A stretch of 64,000 nucleotides of DNA from Sternotherus odoratus (Eukaryota > Chordata > Testudines > Kinosternidae), in assembly GCA_032164245.1 (NCBI GenBank), contig JAVMKO010000001.1, positions 65,082,892-65,146,891 of the forward strand, written 5' to 3'. The position numbers and the translations under genes were made by a program. The stretch's first letter is position 1; every line of letters begins with the position of its first letter. This document shows, one piece after another, positions 45,764-56,972 of this stretch. The notes under the pieces were generated by a model. It had not been told where the DNA came from. It saw only the letters and a program-made list of their open reading frames with translations, and did no database searches.

Positions 45764-48700
45764 GTGAGTCTCCCCGTAGGATTATTTCTTAACTCGCAGA
45801 GCAGGGGAATCGGCGCGTCTCCCCTCCCAGGTTCACTCCTTTTATCCAAGGACAATAGAGGAAGCTTTAATTTAGCAACTAAAGGGCGGTGGATCCGGAG
45901 CCCGTTCCGGTGGAAGATCGGTCGCCCGCTTTTAAAGTGATCTTTTAAGCAAATATATTAGAGAGCGGCTAAGAGCCCCCCTTCGCTTGGTTCCAGTCTC
46001 CCTTTCCGGCCGCACACATGCGAAGCTTTCGCTTTGGGTTCTACCGCACCATAGTTTAAATGTTTGCGGAAGACACAGCCTAAACGCAAAACATTCAACT
46101 AGAACTAGAATCACAAACCGAATTGCAGTAAACAACGCTGACTTCCCCCATCCTTCAGTTCCATAGAACCCCCCCGAAGGATTTCTAGCCAAACCCCTGT
46201 CGAGCCAAACATAAAAGCTGAACATTTTGAAACAGTCCTTATTGTTACGGGATACAGCTAAATTTATTAATAGAAAATATCTTTATGTTTGCCATTGATT
46301 GATGTGTAATGTGTGCAGTGTACACAGATTAAGTATCTTTTATATATAGTTCAAGTTAGAACGTAATGATCACGTATAGATGTGTGCTATGTTATAGACA
46401 CACACTGCGTATGTTTGGATAATCAGTCCATCTTTTAGCTTAAAGCATGTTTGGTCATTCTACCTTTTAGCGTAAACTATCTAATGTACTAAAGAGACGA
46501 AATAGCTAAACTGGCAATAACATCTGGTGCAGTATCTAGAAGCATTCTTAACCCCGCAACAAATGCTCAAGTGACTCAGATCTGGCTTGCTATATAGTCT
46601 GTTAAACTGACTTTTAATATCTCAAAAAGACCCACTGCAGATTTCAAGTTACTACAGGGACATTTTCTGAGTGGTAACTGTTTGGTAAAGTATTCAGCTC
46701 CAAATACAAAAGCCCTGCAAAGTCAAAATGTTATCAAAACAAACCATCTATCTTGTAACCGACCGAATACAAACCCCATCATTTCATTTTAAGACAGTTC
46801 AAGCACTTTTGCAATTCCAAGAGGATTTTTGTGTCTCGTTGTATATACTACATAATCTGCAAGCGCGCGTTCTTTTAAAACAACAAACCAATAAATGTGA
46901 GATATTTATAACAAACGCATTTATGGCTTCAAATCTGCCAAACACTTATTGTAAATGTTAAGTACCAAAATGATTAAAGTATGTGTAGTTTTCTAATATT
47001 TTATTCAATCTGGGAAATCATTATTTCACTTCCCAAACGTTACATAAAATGTATTTGGGTTATAGCTAATTATCATATTCTATATAATAGTTTTATTGTG
47101 AACATTTCCAATGTTTTATTTCAGACTGGTCATTTAAAATATATACTATTTGTACTTTATTTCAAAAGCTGAAAGCGAATAACATTTTTTTCACATTTCT
47201 TTCAAATAATTATTCGGGCTAATACTACTTTAGTAGACTAGGGCAACTCACTTATAATTGTAATGTTTATATTGCAGATAAATTCTCAAACAGAGTTTTG
47301 ATCATTATGACTAACTTAATAACTATAGTTTATATTTCTGAAATCTAGGCAAAAGAAAATATGGTACACTTTATTTTTATTTTTTTAATGAACAGTTTAC
47401 AATTTTGACATTTTAATTCAATATTTTGTAGTTCAGCATTTATAAAAATAATACTAAAAGAAACAAAACTTGATCTAGTAGAAAGGTCCTAGATATGGCT
47501 ACAAATCAGCTAAGTACAATAATAGGATTAATAATATATCAAGCTTGTTGTACTTTGTATAGGTATTGAAAGATTTTGAGACAATTCTTTTTATGTGAGA
47601 TATCTTAAAGGGACCAATGGCTATTTTTTGTTCTTAAAAGTATCAAGAACAAGTGTAGTTTAGGAAAACTACAGCATATTGATTTATTGAGTGTGATTGT
47701 TTTTAATTAGCTTGCTTAATTTATGTTTGGTGTTTTATTGCAGTATGAATCAGTGTATTGGAGTTAGGTATCTAAAAAATTATGTTTGGTTAAAATCACC
47801 CTGAATAAACAGAGAAGCATCAATGGTTCTGAATGAAATTATGGAGAATGGCAGAGAACCTCAAAATAAGCTCCAAATTATATGCCTGATGCCATCCTTT
47901 ATGAAGTTTTACTGCAGTGGATGTTTCAATTTTCCCTCCTGTCTCCAAGAGCAAAAAAAGGATCTTTCAAATCTTGTAACATGTTTCACGAGTTACTCAT
48001 GGAATGTGACATGTTTAGCAAAACTATCAACAGTTTTTATTTCTTATTTAGAAACCAAAGAAAATTATTTTAATATTTATTGCTGTCATTTAATGTTTAC
48101 CTAAAGATAAACAGTTCCTGCAATGCTAATACAAAATATATGAAATAATTTCTTTTAACTTATTAGCATTTTGCAGAAACCCCCTAGGTATTGAAATCAC
48201 AATATCATTAATTGGAAACAATTCCACTTCACAAATCCAGAGTTTTTAAAAACCTGTTGGGTTTGTGCACAATATCAAATTTTAGTTCTACTCAATTGGG
48301 TGGTTCTTGATTAGTTAATTTACAAATATTTAATTTATTCTATAAAATTATTTTGATTTTTTTTCATAAAAAGATGTTGGGGTTAGTTTAACTGCCATCT
48401 TAGTTTAAAATCACATTTTTCAGCAGCTTTTGTTCCATTTATTTTAAATCAAAAGCTAGTTCGCAGTAGAATTTTGTGGCTATGCAACTCTATTTCAATC
48501 AGATTTCATATACTGCCATTTAAGTGTTTTATTTGCAATATATAAGAAATAGGTAATTTACTTATGCAGGCTTCTTTATCTTCACACCAAAAGAGTTCAA
48601 AGAATATTTTTAGATACCATGTCTTTGCAAAAATTCTTTAGGTATCAATAATGACATCAAATTTGTTTTTAAAAATTACAGGATTCCTTGCCAGTTGTAT

Positions 48701-48808
48701 CACATTCCAACATATCTTTGCATATAATCAACTTCCTTATGAAAGTCTTCTAAAAATCCTCAGATCTACAAGCCCATTTAACTGCTTGTTTTCCCCCCCT
48801 GTGTACAG
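45764..48808 (+). other. ALX1 intron 1
   Basis: A 3.0-kb intron from GTGAGT (45764) to a pyrimidine-rich acceptor CCCCCCCTGTGTACAG (48808). It is AT-rich and no transposon is recognised. The small open frames are chance. Confidence 0.85.
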
Positions 48809-49113
48809 TGAACTATGGGATTACTAAAGTAGAAGGACAGCCTCTTCACACAGAGCTGAATAGGCCCATGGACAATTGCAACAGTCTTAGGATGTCTCCA
48901 GTGAAAGGGATGCAAGAGAAGGGAGAACTGGATGAACTGGGAGATAAGTGTGACAGCAATGTCTCCAGCAGTAAGAAGAGGAGACACAGAACTACCTTTA
49001 CCAGTTTACAGCTGGAGGAACTGGAGAAAGTGTTCCAGAAAACACATTATCCTGATGTATATGTAAGAGAACAGTTAGCTCTGAGAACAGAGCTCACTGA
49101 GGCCAGAGTACAG
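48809..49113 (+). CDS. ALX1: ALX1 exon 2, linker and first 46 homeodomain residues
   Basis: Exon of 305 nt coding residues 76 (last two bases) to 177. The first part ([17 protein letters not shown] onward) is a conserved linker. The lysine/arginine cluster SSSKKRRHR precedes the homeodomain, which I place at residues 132-191. Helix 1 reads [14 protein letters not shown] and helix 2 [11 protein letters not shown], typical of the paired class. The arginine of the N-terminal arm that contacts the minor groove (homeodomain position 5) is R136. The donor CAG|GTAGGT at 49113/49114 cuts between homeodomain positions 46 and 47, the classical intron site of paired-type homeoboxes. No stop or frameshift is seen. 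Confidence 0.97.
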
Positions 49114-50004
49114 GTAGGTACCTAATTCAGACGTTACACAGGACAAATTAAACTATCCTGGAAACTGATCAACAGCACATTAGGGGTTGCACAAAAGTCC
49201 ATAATGTTGGATCAAACAGAATATGTTTTGTCATGTTTTTCTATAAAAATGAGACAGTTCATTACATAGGAAAAATAACTTGTTAATATTTAAGTTTTGC
49301 TGTCTGGGGAAGTTGCATGTAGGAAGAAAAACAGAAAGCAATATGGAGTTTAAGTCTCTGATAACCTTGCTTCTCTGTCAAGTTTTCAGGCAGCACATGA
49401 ATATGGTGTTAATATGTAAAAGTTCCCAACAGTGTAATAAAAATGTATAATAGTTTGGCAGTATCACCATACCAGAATGAACTGCAGTGGACTCTAATTC
49501 TATTGTTGAACACAAATTACAGATTTAAAGTAATCAAATTCCTTATATTTTGTTTCAAAGAGGAAACACGAAAACAATGTATATAGACAGTAAAGGCTTG
49601 ACCCATTAATATTGAGAGTTGAGGCTGCTCAACACCTTGCAGAATTGGGATCTAGTTTCTTTCACTTATTTTATGATAGATTTTCAACATTATTTTAATT
49701 GCTTGGGGACATTTATTGTTGAACAATTAATTAGCTAGCATTGCATATAGTATAGCATTAGTATGTATCTTAATCACACACATAACTGATTTAATACATC
49801 TGTATAATATTTGTATGTGTACATGTACAATTATGAGAAAAGGTATTAAAAATGCAGAAAGGCTGACAAAATATCTGAGATCCTTTGAATTTTAGTTTCA
49901 AAGGATGGGTTTAGCTGTCAAATATATACTGTGGTTGCTATTAAAATGAACTTTTAAAAGTTCATTCTGTTTTCAGAGATCTTGCTGATTTCATTTATAT
50001 TCCC

Positions 50005-50030
50005 TGTTGTTGTTGTTGTTGTTGTTGTTT
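50005..50030 (+). repeat. TTG trinucleotide microsatellite
   Basis: About eight consecutive TGT/TTG units, followed by a T run and TTTACAG. It is likely length-polymorphic and has no coding role. Confidence 0.9.
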
Positions 50031-51380
50031 TTTACAGTTTATGGAATATCAGGTCTGTTGAATCTCCCAGAACAGGAGTAACTTTTTTGAGTTTAATCAC
50101 TTTATGTGTTAACAACTTCACAACCTGTAATTTATAAATAAATAAAAGTCAATTCAAATGCACATGACTGAAAATTAAACAAAGATCACTTGTATAAACT
50201 ATTTAAATTACTTAACTTTTATAAAACAAATGGCCTTTGCCTGTCTGTATTCAACTGAGTGACATAGGCATTGTTGTCATCTGAAAACGGGGTCCTGATA
50301 TTCCCTCCCTTTGCACCCAGTGCAATATCAAAAAAATTAGTCCAGTGACTTAACTCTTTAATCAACCTTGGAGCATAGGTCTTCTTTTTACATTTAGAGA
50401 GCTTTTTGGGTGTGACTTGTGGTCATAACTTTTTGCAACAAGTCTCTGCTTAGATTTCAAACAAACACATATACACCATTAAGACCACCGTGGCTTTATA
50501 TTATTTCAGTTACATAATTTTGGGGCCACTGGGACTCCACACAGAGTAAAGTTCTACTTAGCATGAACTAGGATGGATTAATGGGGTCCAAACTGATAGT
50601 TTCAGGTTGGGAAATTGATCATATTTTTTTTCACAGTTACATAAGCTTTTCAAAGTAAAAGTAGGATAACTGGAGAATTAAAAGCACAATGCACAGTATA
50701 GCTGAATAAGAGGGTTTCTGGCAATATTTGTTTTCTATTTTGTTTACAAATAATTTCCCCTCACTTAGAAAATGACCAACATCTGCATTTCTGAGAAGTT
50801 AAATAAGAAACGAATATGAAAGGAAATGGTGATCATGTTGATCCTGAGTAGCAACAGTATTCCATCATGGGATTAAGCAGTTTAAAAGGCCTTGCATCAT
50901 TAGGGGCAAGCATCTGGCAATGTAAGGATAACAAGCAGCAGTTTTGCATTACTTTGTGTAGGCAAATGGTTACTTTATCTTTGCCAAGAGTCAGTTTCTA
51001 GTAAAGTGATGTAAACAGAAACATTTTGGGGGGATGTCAAAGAAAAAAAAGTGCGCTTTTCCCCCCTAATTTAGTTACTATAAATTCAAACAAATTGTTT
51101 TATTTACTTTAGCGGAACGATCAGCTGGATACGCTACCCACGTTTCCCTTCACCGCCATTTCATCAAGATCCAGTTTAATTTGTGTCCTGCGTACATGCA
51201 GAGAGAGCCAACCTGAACCTAATTTATCTAAGTTGTTCTCTTTCCTGCTGCATGTCAGTGTAGTAATTGGCACCCATTTTAAGGAGATTGTCAAGGTCTT
51301 TTTTCAAAGAAAGAGCCTCATTACTAAATTCCCTTAGCATGTTCTTGGTGCCTCCTGTGGAGACAGCAGGGAAAAAATAC

Positions 51381-51399
51381 TATATATATATATATATAT
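51381..51399. repeat. TA dinucleotide run
   Basis: About nine TA units followed by a run of T. A simple repeat in ALX1 intron 2. Confidence 0.9.
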
Positions 51400-51844
51400 T
51401 TTTTTTTACTGAGCTCCAGGCATGATAGATAATACAAATTTACCAACAAGGTTCATAGAAAATATGCTCAACAAATATTCTGTGCCTTGTTTTTATTTCT
51501 GGGTACATTTTTCAAAACTGCCATATTAAATTTGCAGTAAGTAGTTAGAAATTAAACTGACCAATAATATGCCCCTGCTGCTAAGACAATATCAAGGGAG
51601 TGTTAGAGTCCCAGACAACCAGGGCAAAAATCTCTAAGAGTTAAAAGCACTAAAACCAACTGGAAACTTTTTCAAGTAACTCTCATTTTGATGTTACATT
51701 TTAATAACAGATGAGTCTTCAAATTATTTCCTCACCATGAGACTTTCTGTACAGCCTAAAGTGAGCAACATGCCCTATTCCAGAGTCTAATGCCATATAA
51801 CTTTATTTTAAATATTGTGTTATCCAGTATAATGAAGAATCCCG

Positions 51845-51945
51845 CAGTATATGGGCAGGTACCATCTTTTTGTTCTATGTTTGTACAGTGCCTAGCACAA
51901 TGAGGTCATTCTCTGTAACGGGGATCCTCAATGCAACTAGTAATA
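51845..51945 (+). mobile_element. Old interspersed-repeat tail (LINE-like)
   Basis: The phrases 'gggcaggtaccatcttt' and 'tttgtacagtgcctagcaca' then 'atgaggtc' follow the 3' end pattern of an ancient amniote LINE or its SINE partner. The family was recalled and not verified. A similar partial phrase, 'gtaaactcatggggcagg', occurs at about 18275. Confidence 0.4.
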
Positions 51946-53148
51946 TTAGTTTTACTAACATGGTCAGTTTATTAACAAGGATAAAAATGATTTTACCCAT
52001 AGCAGAACAATAAGGACTTGACTGGGCAACCCTTACTTCTGTTCAAGAACACTTGCAAATGAGCAGTGTGATGATTCTGTGGGATGACTCTTATGAGCAA
52101 GTGTTCACCATCATGAGTCTGGATTGCACTATAGAGCCCTCCGTATAGTAGTTTGGGTTCAACTTGTAACAGGCTATGAAGGAGGCATATAAACTCTCCT
52201 AGGCACTTCAAACTAAACTTCCAAAATAGAGTGAAGCTTTAATTATACATCACAAAGTGGACCCCTATCTTTAGACGCCAGTTACAATAGGTGGACTCAT
52301 ATTAGTCTCTCAGACAATACTGTGCTGAGTACAATATAAATACTGAGAGAGTTAGATACATTAATGCCATAGTAACTAAGGACCCAATCCAAGGCCATTT
52401 AAGTTAATCTTTCCATTGACCTCAGTGGGTATTGGATCAGATCCTAAGTGAACCTAGAAATGAAATTCCTTTCCTCCCTAGACTTCCAGTGTTCCAAACA
52501 GGACCCCATCACCCAGTACCAATAATAATTCTTTTCACTGAGCTGTTTCATTCATTGTGTCAGGACTATCCACTGGATCCTATTATAAAGAAGAGTCTTT
52601 GTTCCATAACTGTTTATTGTTTCCCAGCTTTGTCTGGTTGTGTCCCTTCCTTCAAAATCCTCTCCATTATACAACAGAGCTCATAGATGCTGTTAGCCAG
52701 TTTCCCCTACCATTTTCTTATTTCTCTGGATAAAGTTTATATACCACCTCTTAACATAAAGAGTTTAGCCAATCATAACAATCTATTAGCTGTATGAAAT
52801 TAATAATAAGTGAAGGGACTTGCTGCTACCTGAGTGAGCTGGCCAAAATAATTGGAATATATAACATCATATTAGCTTATGTGCTGATCATACTCTGTCT
52901 CTTTCCTTCAGTCATTAGGGGAACAATAGATTTCCTGTAAACGCAACCCAAAGAGCCAGAATTCACTTCAATAGACCTTAGATCGAAAGGGTCTGCAGCA
53001 AAAGGGGGCAGTGAGCTTCCTCTTTTCAGTGAGAGAAGTCTCCTTTCAGAGAAACAGGGCAATTTTGTATGTTGCCTCCCAAAGTCTTTTGGTTTCAGGA
53101 AAGGCTTTTCTATTGCTTCTTGTGATTGTTATTTGCTTTCTTGTGTAG

Positions 53149-53277
53149 GTGTGGTTCCAAAATCGAAGAGCCAAATGGAGAAAAAGAGAACGCTATGGCC
53201 AGATCCAGCAAGCTAAAAGCCATTTTGCGGCCACCTATGATATATCTGTTCTACCACGGACTGACAGCTACCCACAG
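53149..53277 (+). CDS. ALX1: ALX1 exon 3, recognition helix end and linker
   Basis: Exon of 129 nt, phase 0 on both sides, coding residues 178-220. It opens with the recognition helix [15 protein letters not shown]181 is homeodomain position 50 and N182 is position 51, the invariant asparagine that contacts adenine. The DNA-binding surface is therefore complete. It continues [19 protein letters not shown] and ends at CAG|GTACAG. Vertebrate ALX1 is about 326 residues, so about 106 residues, including the C-terminal OAR motif, remain for an exon not found before 64000. Confidence 0.97.
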
Positions 53278-54164
53278 GTACAGTAAATAACATAAAAAAC
53301 ATCTTTGTTTCCTGCTCTTGACAATGCTAACATGTAAAGGTGCTCAAAAGATTGTGGCACAATTAAAATAATCATCATTACTCTTCACTAAGACATTAGA
53401 GTCCATGTTGATTTTATTTCTGACTCTACTGATTTGATTTTCTTTCAACATTCTTCATTTTAAACATGATTTCTTTGTGACTTCAGACATGCAAAGACCT
53501 AGAAACAAAATAGCCAGCAAGAACACGACATTTACACTGTGATTCCTGCATACTTTCACTTTTTAGTTTCTTTACCTTTGTTAATTAGTCAAATAAATAT
53601 AACATTATATATAGCATAATAAGACAATATGTTTTCAGCTTTGTTTGGTGAGCCTTAGCCCTTCTTGAACACGACTGCCATGAAACCATCAGTCTCAGCC
53701 AAGGCATCTGTTTCCTTTTACTTTGTCGTCTCCCCTCACCCCAACCAGTTACTGTATATTTTCATTTCCTCTGACCATACTTTATTTTTTATGCTGTTTA
53801 TAAATGCCAAAAAAACTTTGTAACCAGTAGAGCTGCCATTATGACCAACACCTCAACTGTTTATACAGAATAATTAGCTTTCACAATACATTTACAGCTT
53901 TTCTTTTTTAGATGAGAAAAGGCTTTTTATAAGATGTTGCATTTCTATTATGACTGATTTTCCATAAATTATGGCTTTGTTCTTCAATGGTGGGCAATAA
54001 CTTTGTGCACCTTTCTTTTTTTCCCATGTATGTATATGATACATAGGGTGTCTAATCTATTCATATATGCACATGCACTCATACCTGTGGGTGAAATCCT
54101 AGTCACACTGGGATATCAATGGATGTTGGGACACTGAATTTAATAGGTCCTGGATTTCACTTCA

Positions 54165-54186
54165 GATAGATAGATAGATAGATAGA
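54165..54186. repeat. GATA tetranucleotide microsatellite
   Basis: About five and a half perfect GATA units. A short simple repeat in ALX1 intron 3. Confidence 0.9.
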
Positions 54187-54329
54187 GTCACATACAAACA
54201 CCCCTACATATTGTATACAATATATTCATTAAAAAAGAACAAGCATTAACAATGAAGTCAGGAAATTCAGAATTGCAGTTGGCACTCTACTTTGTTAACA
54301 GGAGATCTTTCATTGCATGATCAGTAGGC

Positions 54330-54455
54330 AGTTTGGTCTTGATTCTGCAACCATTTAAGCATGTGCATTAGTGTATACTCACGTGAGCAGTCCCATTTAA
54401 GTCAGTGAGACTACCCACAAATGCACTGTTCATAATTAAGTAATTTCAGGGTCAG
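54330..54455. repeat. Palindromic interspersed repeat fragment
   Basis: The phrases 'ttgattctgcaaccatttaa', 'atactcacgtgagcagtccc' and 'aagtcagtgagactaccca' resemble a common reptilian palindromic element whose right arm would mirror the left. Here the right arm is decayed. Confidence 0.5.
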
Positions 54456-54931
54456 ACTGAGGGGAAGGAGAGGAGGAGGAAGAGATGATCAAACCCTTTC
54501 TCACCTGTTATTGACTCTCTCCATTTATTTATCTTCTCTTTCCCTCTCATACTGTTCCCATCCGCCTTGCTGTTTCTCCCCTCTCTCATTCTTCTCTTTG
54601 TTCTTTGGCCCCTTTCTTTTGAGCTTGGCACACCTCTATTTGTACTCACTCCTCTTCAGGTCTCCCTCCTAATTTCCACTTCACAATATTTATATAGAAA
54701 AAAGCTTTTCTGGACACTGAGCCACACCTGGCCCCTTCCCTCAAAGGCAACATGTTATTGTGCTATCAGGACAGCTCATCAGTTTATACTGACTTGGACA
54801 GATCTGCATGGATTCATGTTAGGAAATGGGGCTTCCAAAACATTAGTATTATTTCATAGTATAGTAGCACATAGAGGCCCCAACTGACATCAAGGCCACA
54901 GTGTGTGAGGCATTGTATATACACATAAGAG

Positions 54932-55054
54932 TAGGGTGAACAGACAGCAAATGTGAAAAATTGGGATGGGGGGTGGCAGGTAATAGGAGCCTATATAAAA
55001 AAATGACCCCAAAATCGGGACTGTCCCTATGAAATCGGGACATCAGGTCACCTA
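54932..55054. mobile_element. hAT MITE, second copy, opposite orientation
   Basis: Ends are TAGGGTGAACAGACAGC and the decayed complement ATCAGGTCACCTA. The body matches the 28773-28894 element in reverse complement ('aaatcgggactgtccctat' here, 'atagggacagtccc' there). The flanks CATAAGAG (54924-54931) and CATAAGCG (55055-55062) form an 8-bp duplication with one mismatch. Confidence 0.83.
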
Positions 55055-55062
55055 CATAAGCG

Positions 55063-55260
55063 ATAGTCCTGGCTCCTAAGAGTTTACAATCTAAGCAGAC
55101 AAGAGAGACAATGAGTGAGAATGGGAAACTGAAGCACAGAGATGTGAAGCGAGTTGCTCAAGATCACACAGGAGCTGAATGGCAAGGCTGGGATTAGCAT
55201 TTATATCTTCAGGACCTCAGTCCCGTGCCCTATCCTCTCCAGTGTACACCATGCCAGCTC
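55063..55260 (+). mobile_element. MIR-like or L2-associated SINE fragment
   Basis: Motif order 'ctcctaagagtttacaatct', 'gggaaactgaagcacagaga', 'gttgctcaagatcacacagg' and 'ggctgggattagcatttata' matches an ancient amniote SINE/LINE3-end arrangement. The hAT MITE at 54932-55054 lies directly against its left side. Confidence 0.55.
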
Positions 55261-55800
55261 CATTAATATCAGACCCTAGAACTATGCATACATCCCCCTG
55301 GGATGCTCAGTAGGCATCTTAAAATGTGTGTGCTGTTAAAAGTGTATATTTTAAAACTAACCATAGTTTGGTTGTTTAAAATATTGTTAAATATAGCTAA
55401 TGTTTAATCCACATGAGGTGATAATTGCTTGGCAGTTATTGCTAGTATTTAAGTGAAGCTCTTTTGAGTTATTGGATAATGCCAAAAGGAAAACCTGAAG
55501 CCAATGAAAATGTCTGTTGTATACTTCCTTATTGGTCCACAATGAATGACTTGATCATTGTTTTTTTTATGAATTTTGTGAAAAAATCTTTCCCAGGCTT
55601 AGGTCATATCTGCCAAGTTTCAGCCTGGGGAAATTTTTATCATTGGTTGAGTTTCAAACTCCTAAAAATAGAGGTTTATATTATAAATCCTGATAGCAAA
55701 ACATTAAGTAAGTATTGCTACCTTACTGCTATATGTATTCTTTGCATACACACATTTACACATCCATTTATAAGCACACCCAAATATATGTATATGGAAT

Positions 55801-56320
55801 AAGGCCTGCCTACAAGAGAAAGCTATACAGTTTAACTTCAGGGTTTATTAAAAACTGATTTTTAAACTCAGATGAGTTCTCTTGTTTAGGTTTATAAGTA
55901 GCATTTTTCAATTGATCTTAAGCAGACCCCTAATCAATTTAAACTGATTGAAATAAGACTGGTTTAAACTGAAATATAAGAGTCCCCATAATTTTTGAAC
56001 TGGTTTAAATAAGGCTATGTCTACGCTACAGCCTATGTTGGCAAAGTTATCACCTGAGGGTGTGAATACTCCATCCCCCTATGGAACATAAATTCTACCA
56101 GCATAAGTGTTTGTGTGCACAGCGCTATGTGGGTGGGAAAGCTTGTCCTACCGATATAGTGTATGCCGCTTGTGTTTTTTTATGTTGAGAACTCTCTTCT
56201 GTGTCCTGTTGGTACAGCTGTGCCTCTGTGCTGCTGCAATGCTGTATGTATAGACATGACCCAATTTAAACTTGCTACTTTAGTTAAACTGGTAGAATGT
56301 CCTCATGTAGACAAGGCCTG
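55801..56320. mobile_element. MITE with another MITE nested inside
   Basis: The outer ends 'aaggcctgcctacaag' and 'atgtagacaaggcct' are inverted repeats of a common 'gtctacac'-type turtle element. The inner boundary at about 56010 has 'aaggctatgtctacgc', with its mate 'gtatagacatgac' at about 56247-56260, which looks like a second element inserted in the first. There is no transposase. Confidence 0.65.
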
Positions 56321-56620
56321 AGGCTATGGCATGGTCTATACCTAAAACTTAGGTCAACTTAACTACACTGCTCAGGGCTGTGAAAAATTTGGTACCATGA
56401 GTATTGTAGTTAAATCGACATAATCCCTCATGTAGACGTGGCTAGGTTGCCAGAAGAATCCTTTTATTGAACTAGCTAATGCCTCTCAGGGAGATGGATT
56501 ACTTACGCCGATGGGAGAACCCCTGCCATTGGTGTAGGTAGTGTCTACACTGAAGCCCTCTAGTGGTGCAGCTGGAGCGATCCAGCTGCACCACTGTAGC
56601 ATTAAGTGTAGGCAAGATCT
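56321..56620. mobile_element. Third MITE of the same type, adjacent
   Basis: It begins 'ggcatggtctatacctaaaa' and ends 'taagtgtaggcaagatct', a decayed inverted pair. The middle contains 'gctggagcgatccagctgca'. It lies directly against the previous element, so three elements of similar ends are stacked in 820 bp. Confidence 0.55.
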
Positions 56621-56882
56621 AAATGACATGAATGTAATTGGGTAGAGGCTGCAATCACAGTACCATTAACAGAGCGAGTGCCATTATCACAGCACTCTGA
56701 GTGGTACCACAACTAGAACAATAAATAATGATACAAAATAAACCGATCAGCCATTTCACTTTCTCGAAATGAATCCTCTCAAGCACTGTTATTCTGACAC
56801 TGACATCTCTAAAGATCAAGGCATGCTCTGCCATGCATGCAAATCAGAAGGTTGTCTTGGGAGTAGAGGAACACAGGTAATT

Positions 56883-56972
56883 AGGTTTCAGAGTGGTAGC
56901 CCTGTAAGTCTATATCCACAAAAAGAACAAGGAGTACTTGTAAGGTGCCACAGGTATGCCTCATTTGTTTTA
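56883..56972. mobile_element. Long-hairpin MITE, internally deleted remnant
   Basis: The left end 'ggtttcagagtggtagccct' and 'gtctatatccacaaaaagaa' match the copy at 17615. It then jumps from 'caaggagtacttg' to 'taaggtgccacaggta', so most of both arms is deleted. Confidence 0.7.

Larger units (their letters stand above)
49114..53148 (+). other. ALX1 intron 2
   Basis: A 4.0-kb intron from GTAGGT to an acceptor ending TTCTTGTGTAG (53148). It holds three simple features: a TTG microsatellite at 50005-50030, a TA run at 51381-51399 and a probable old LINE/SINE tail at about 51845-51945. No gene is seen. Confidence 0.85.
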
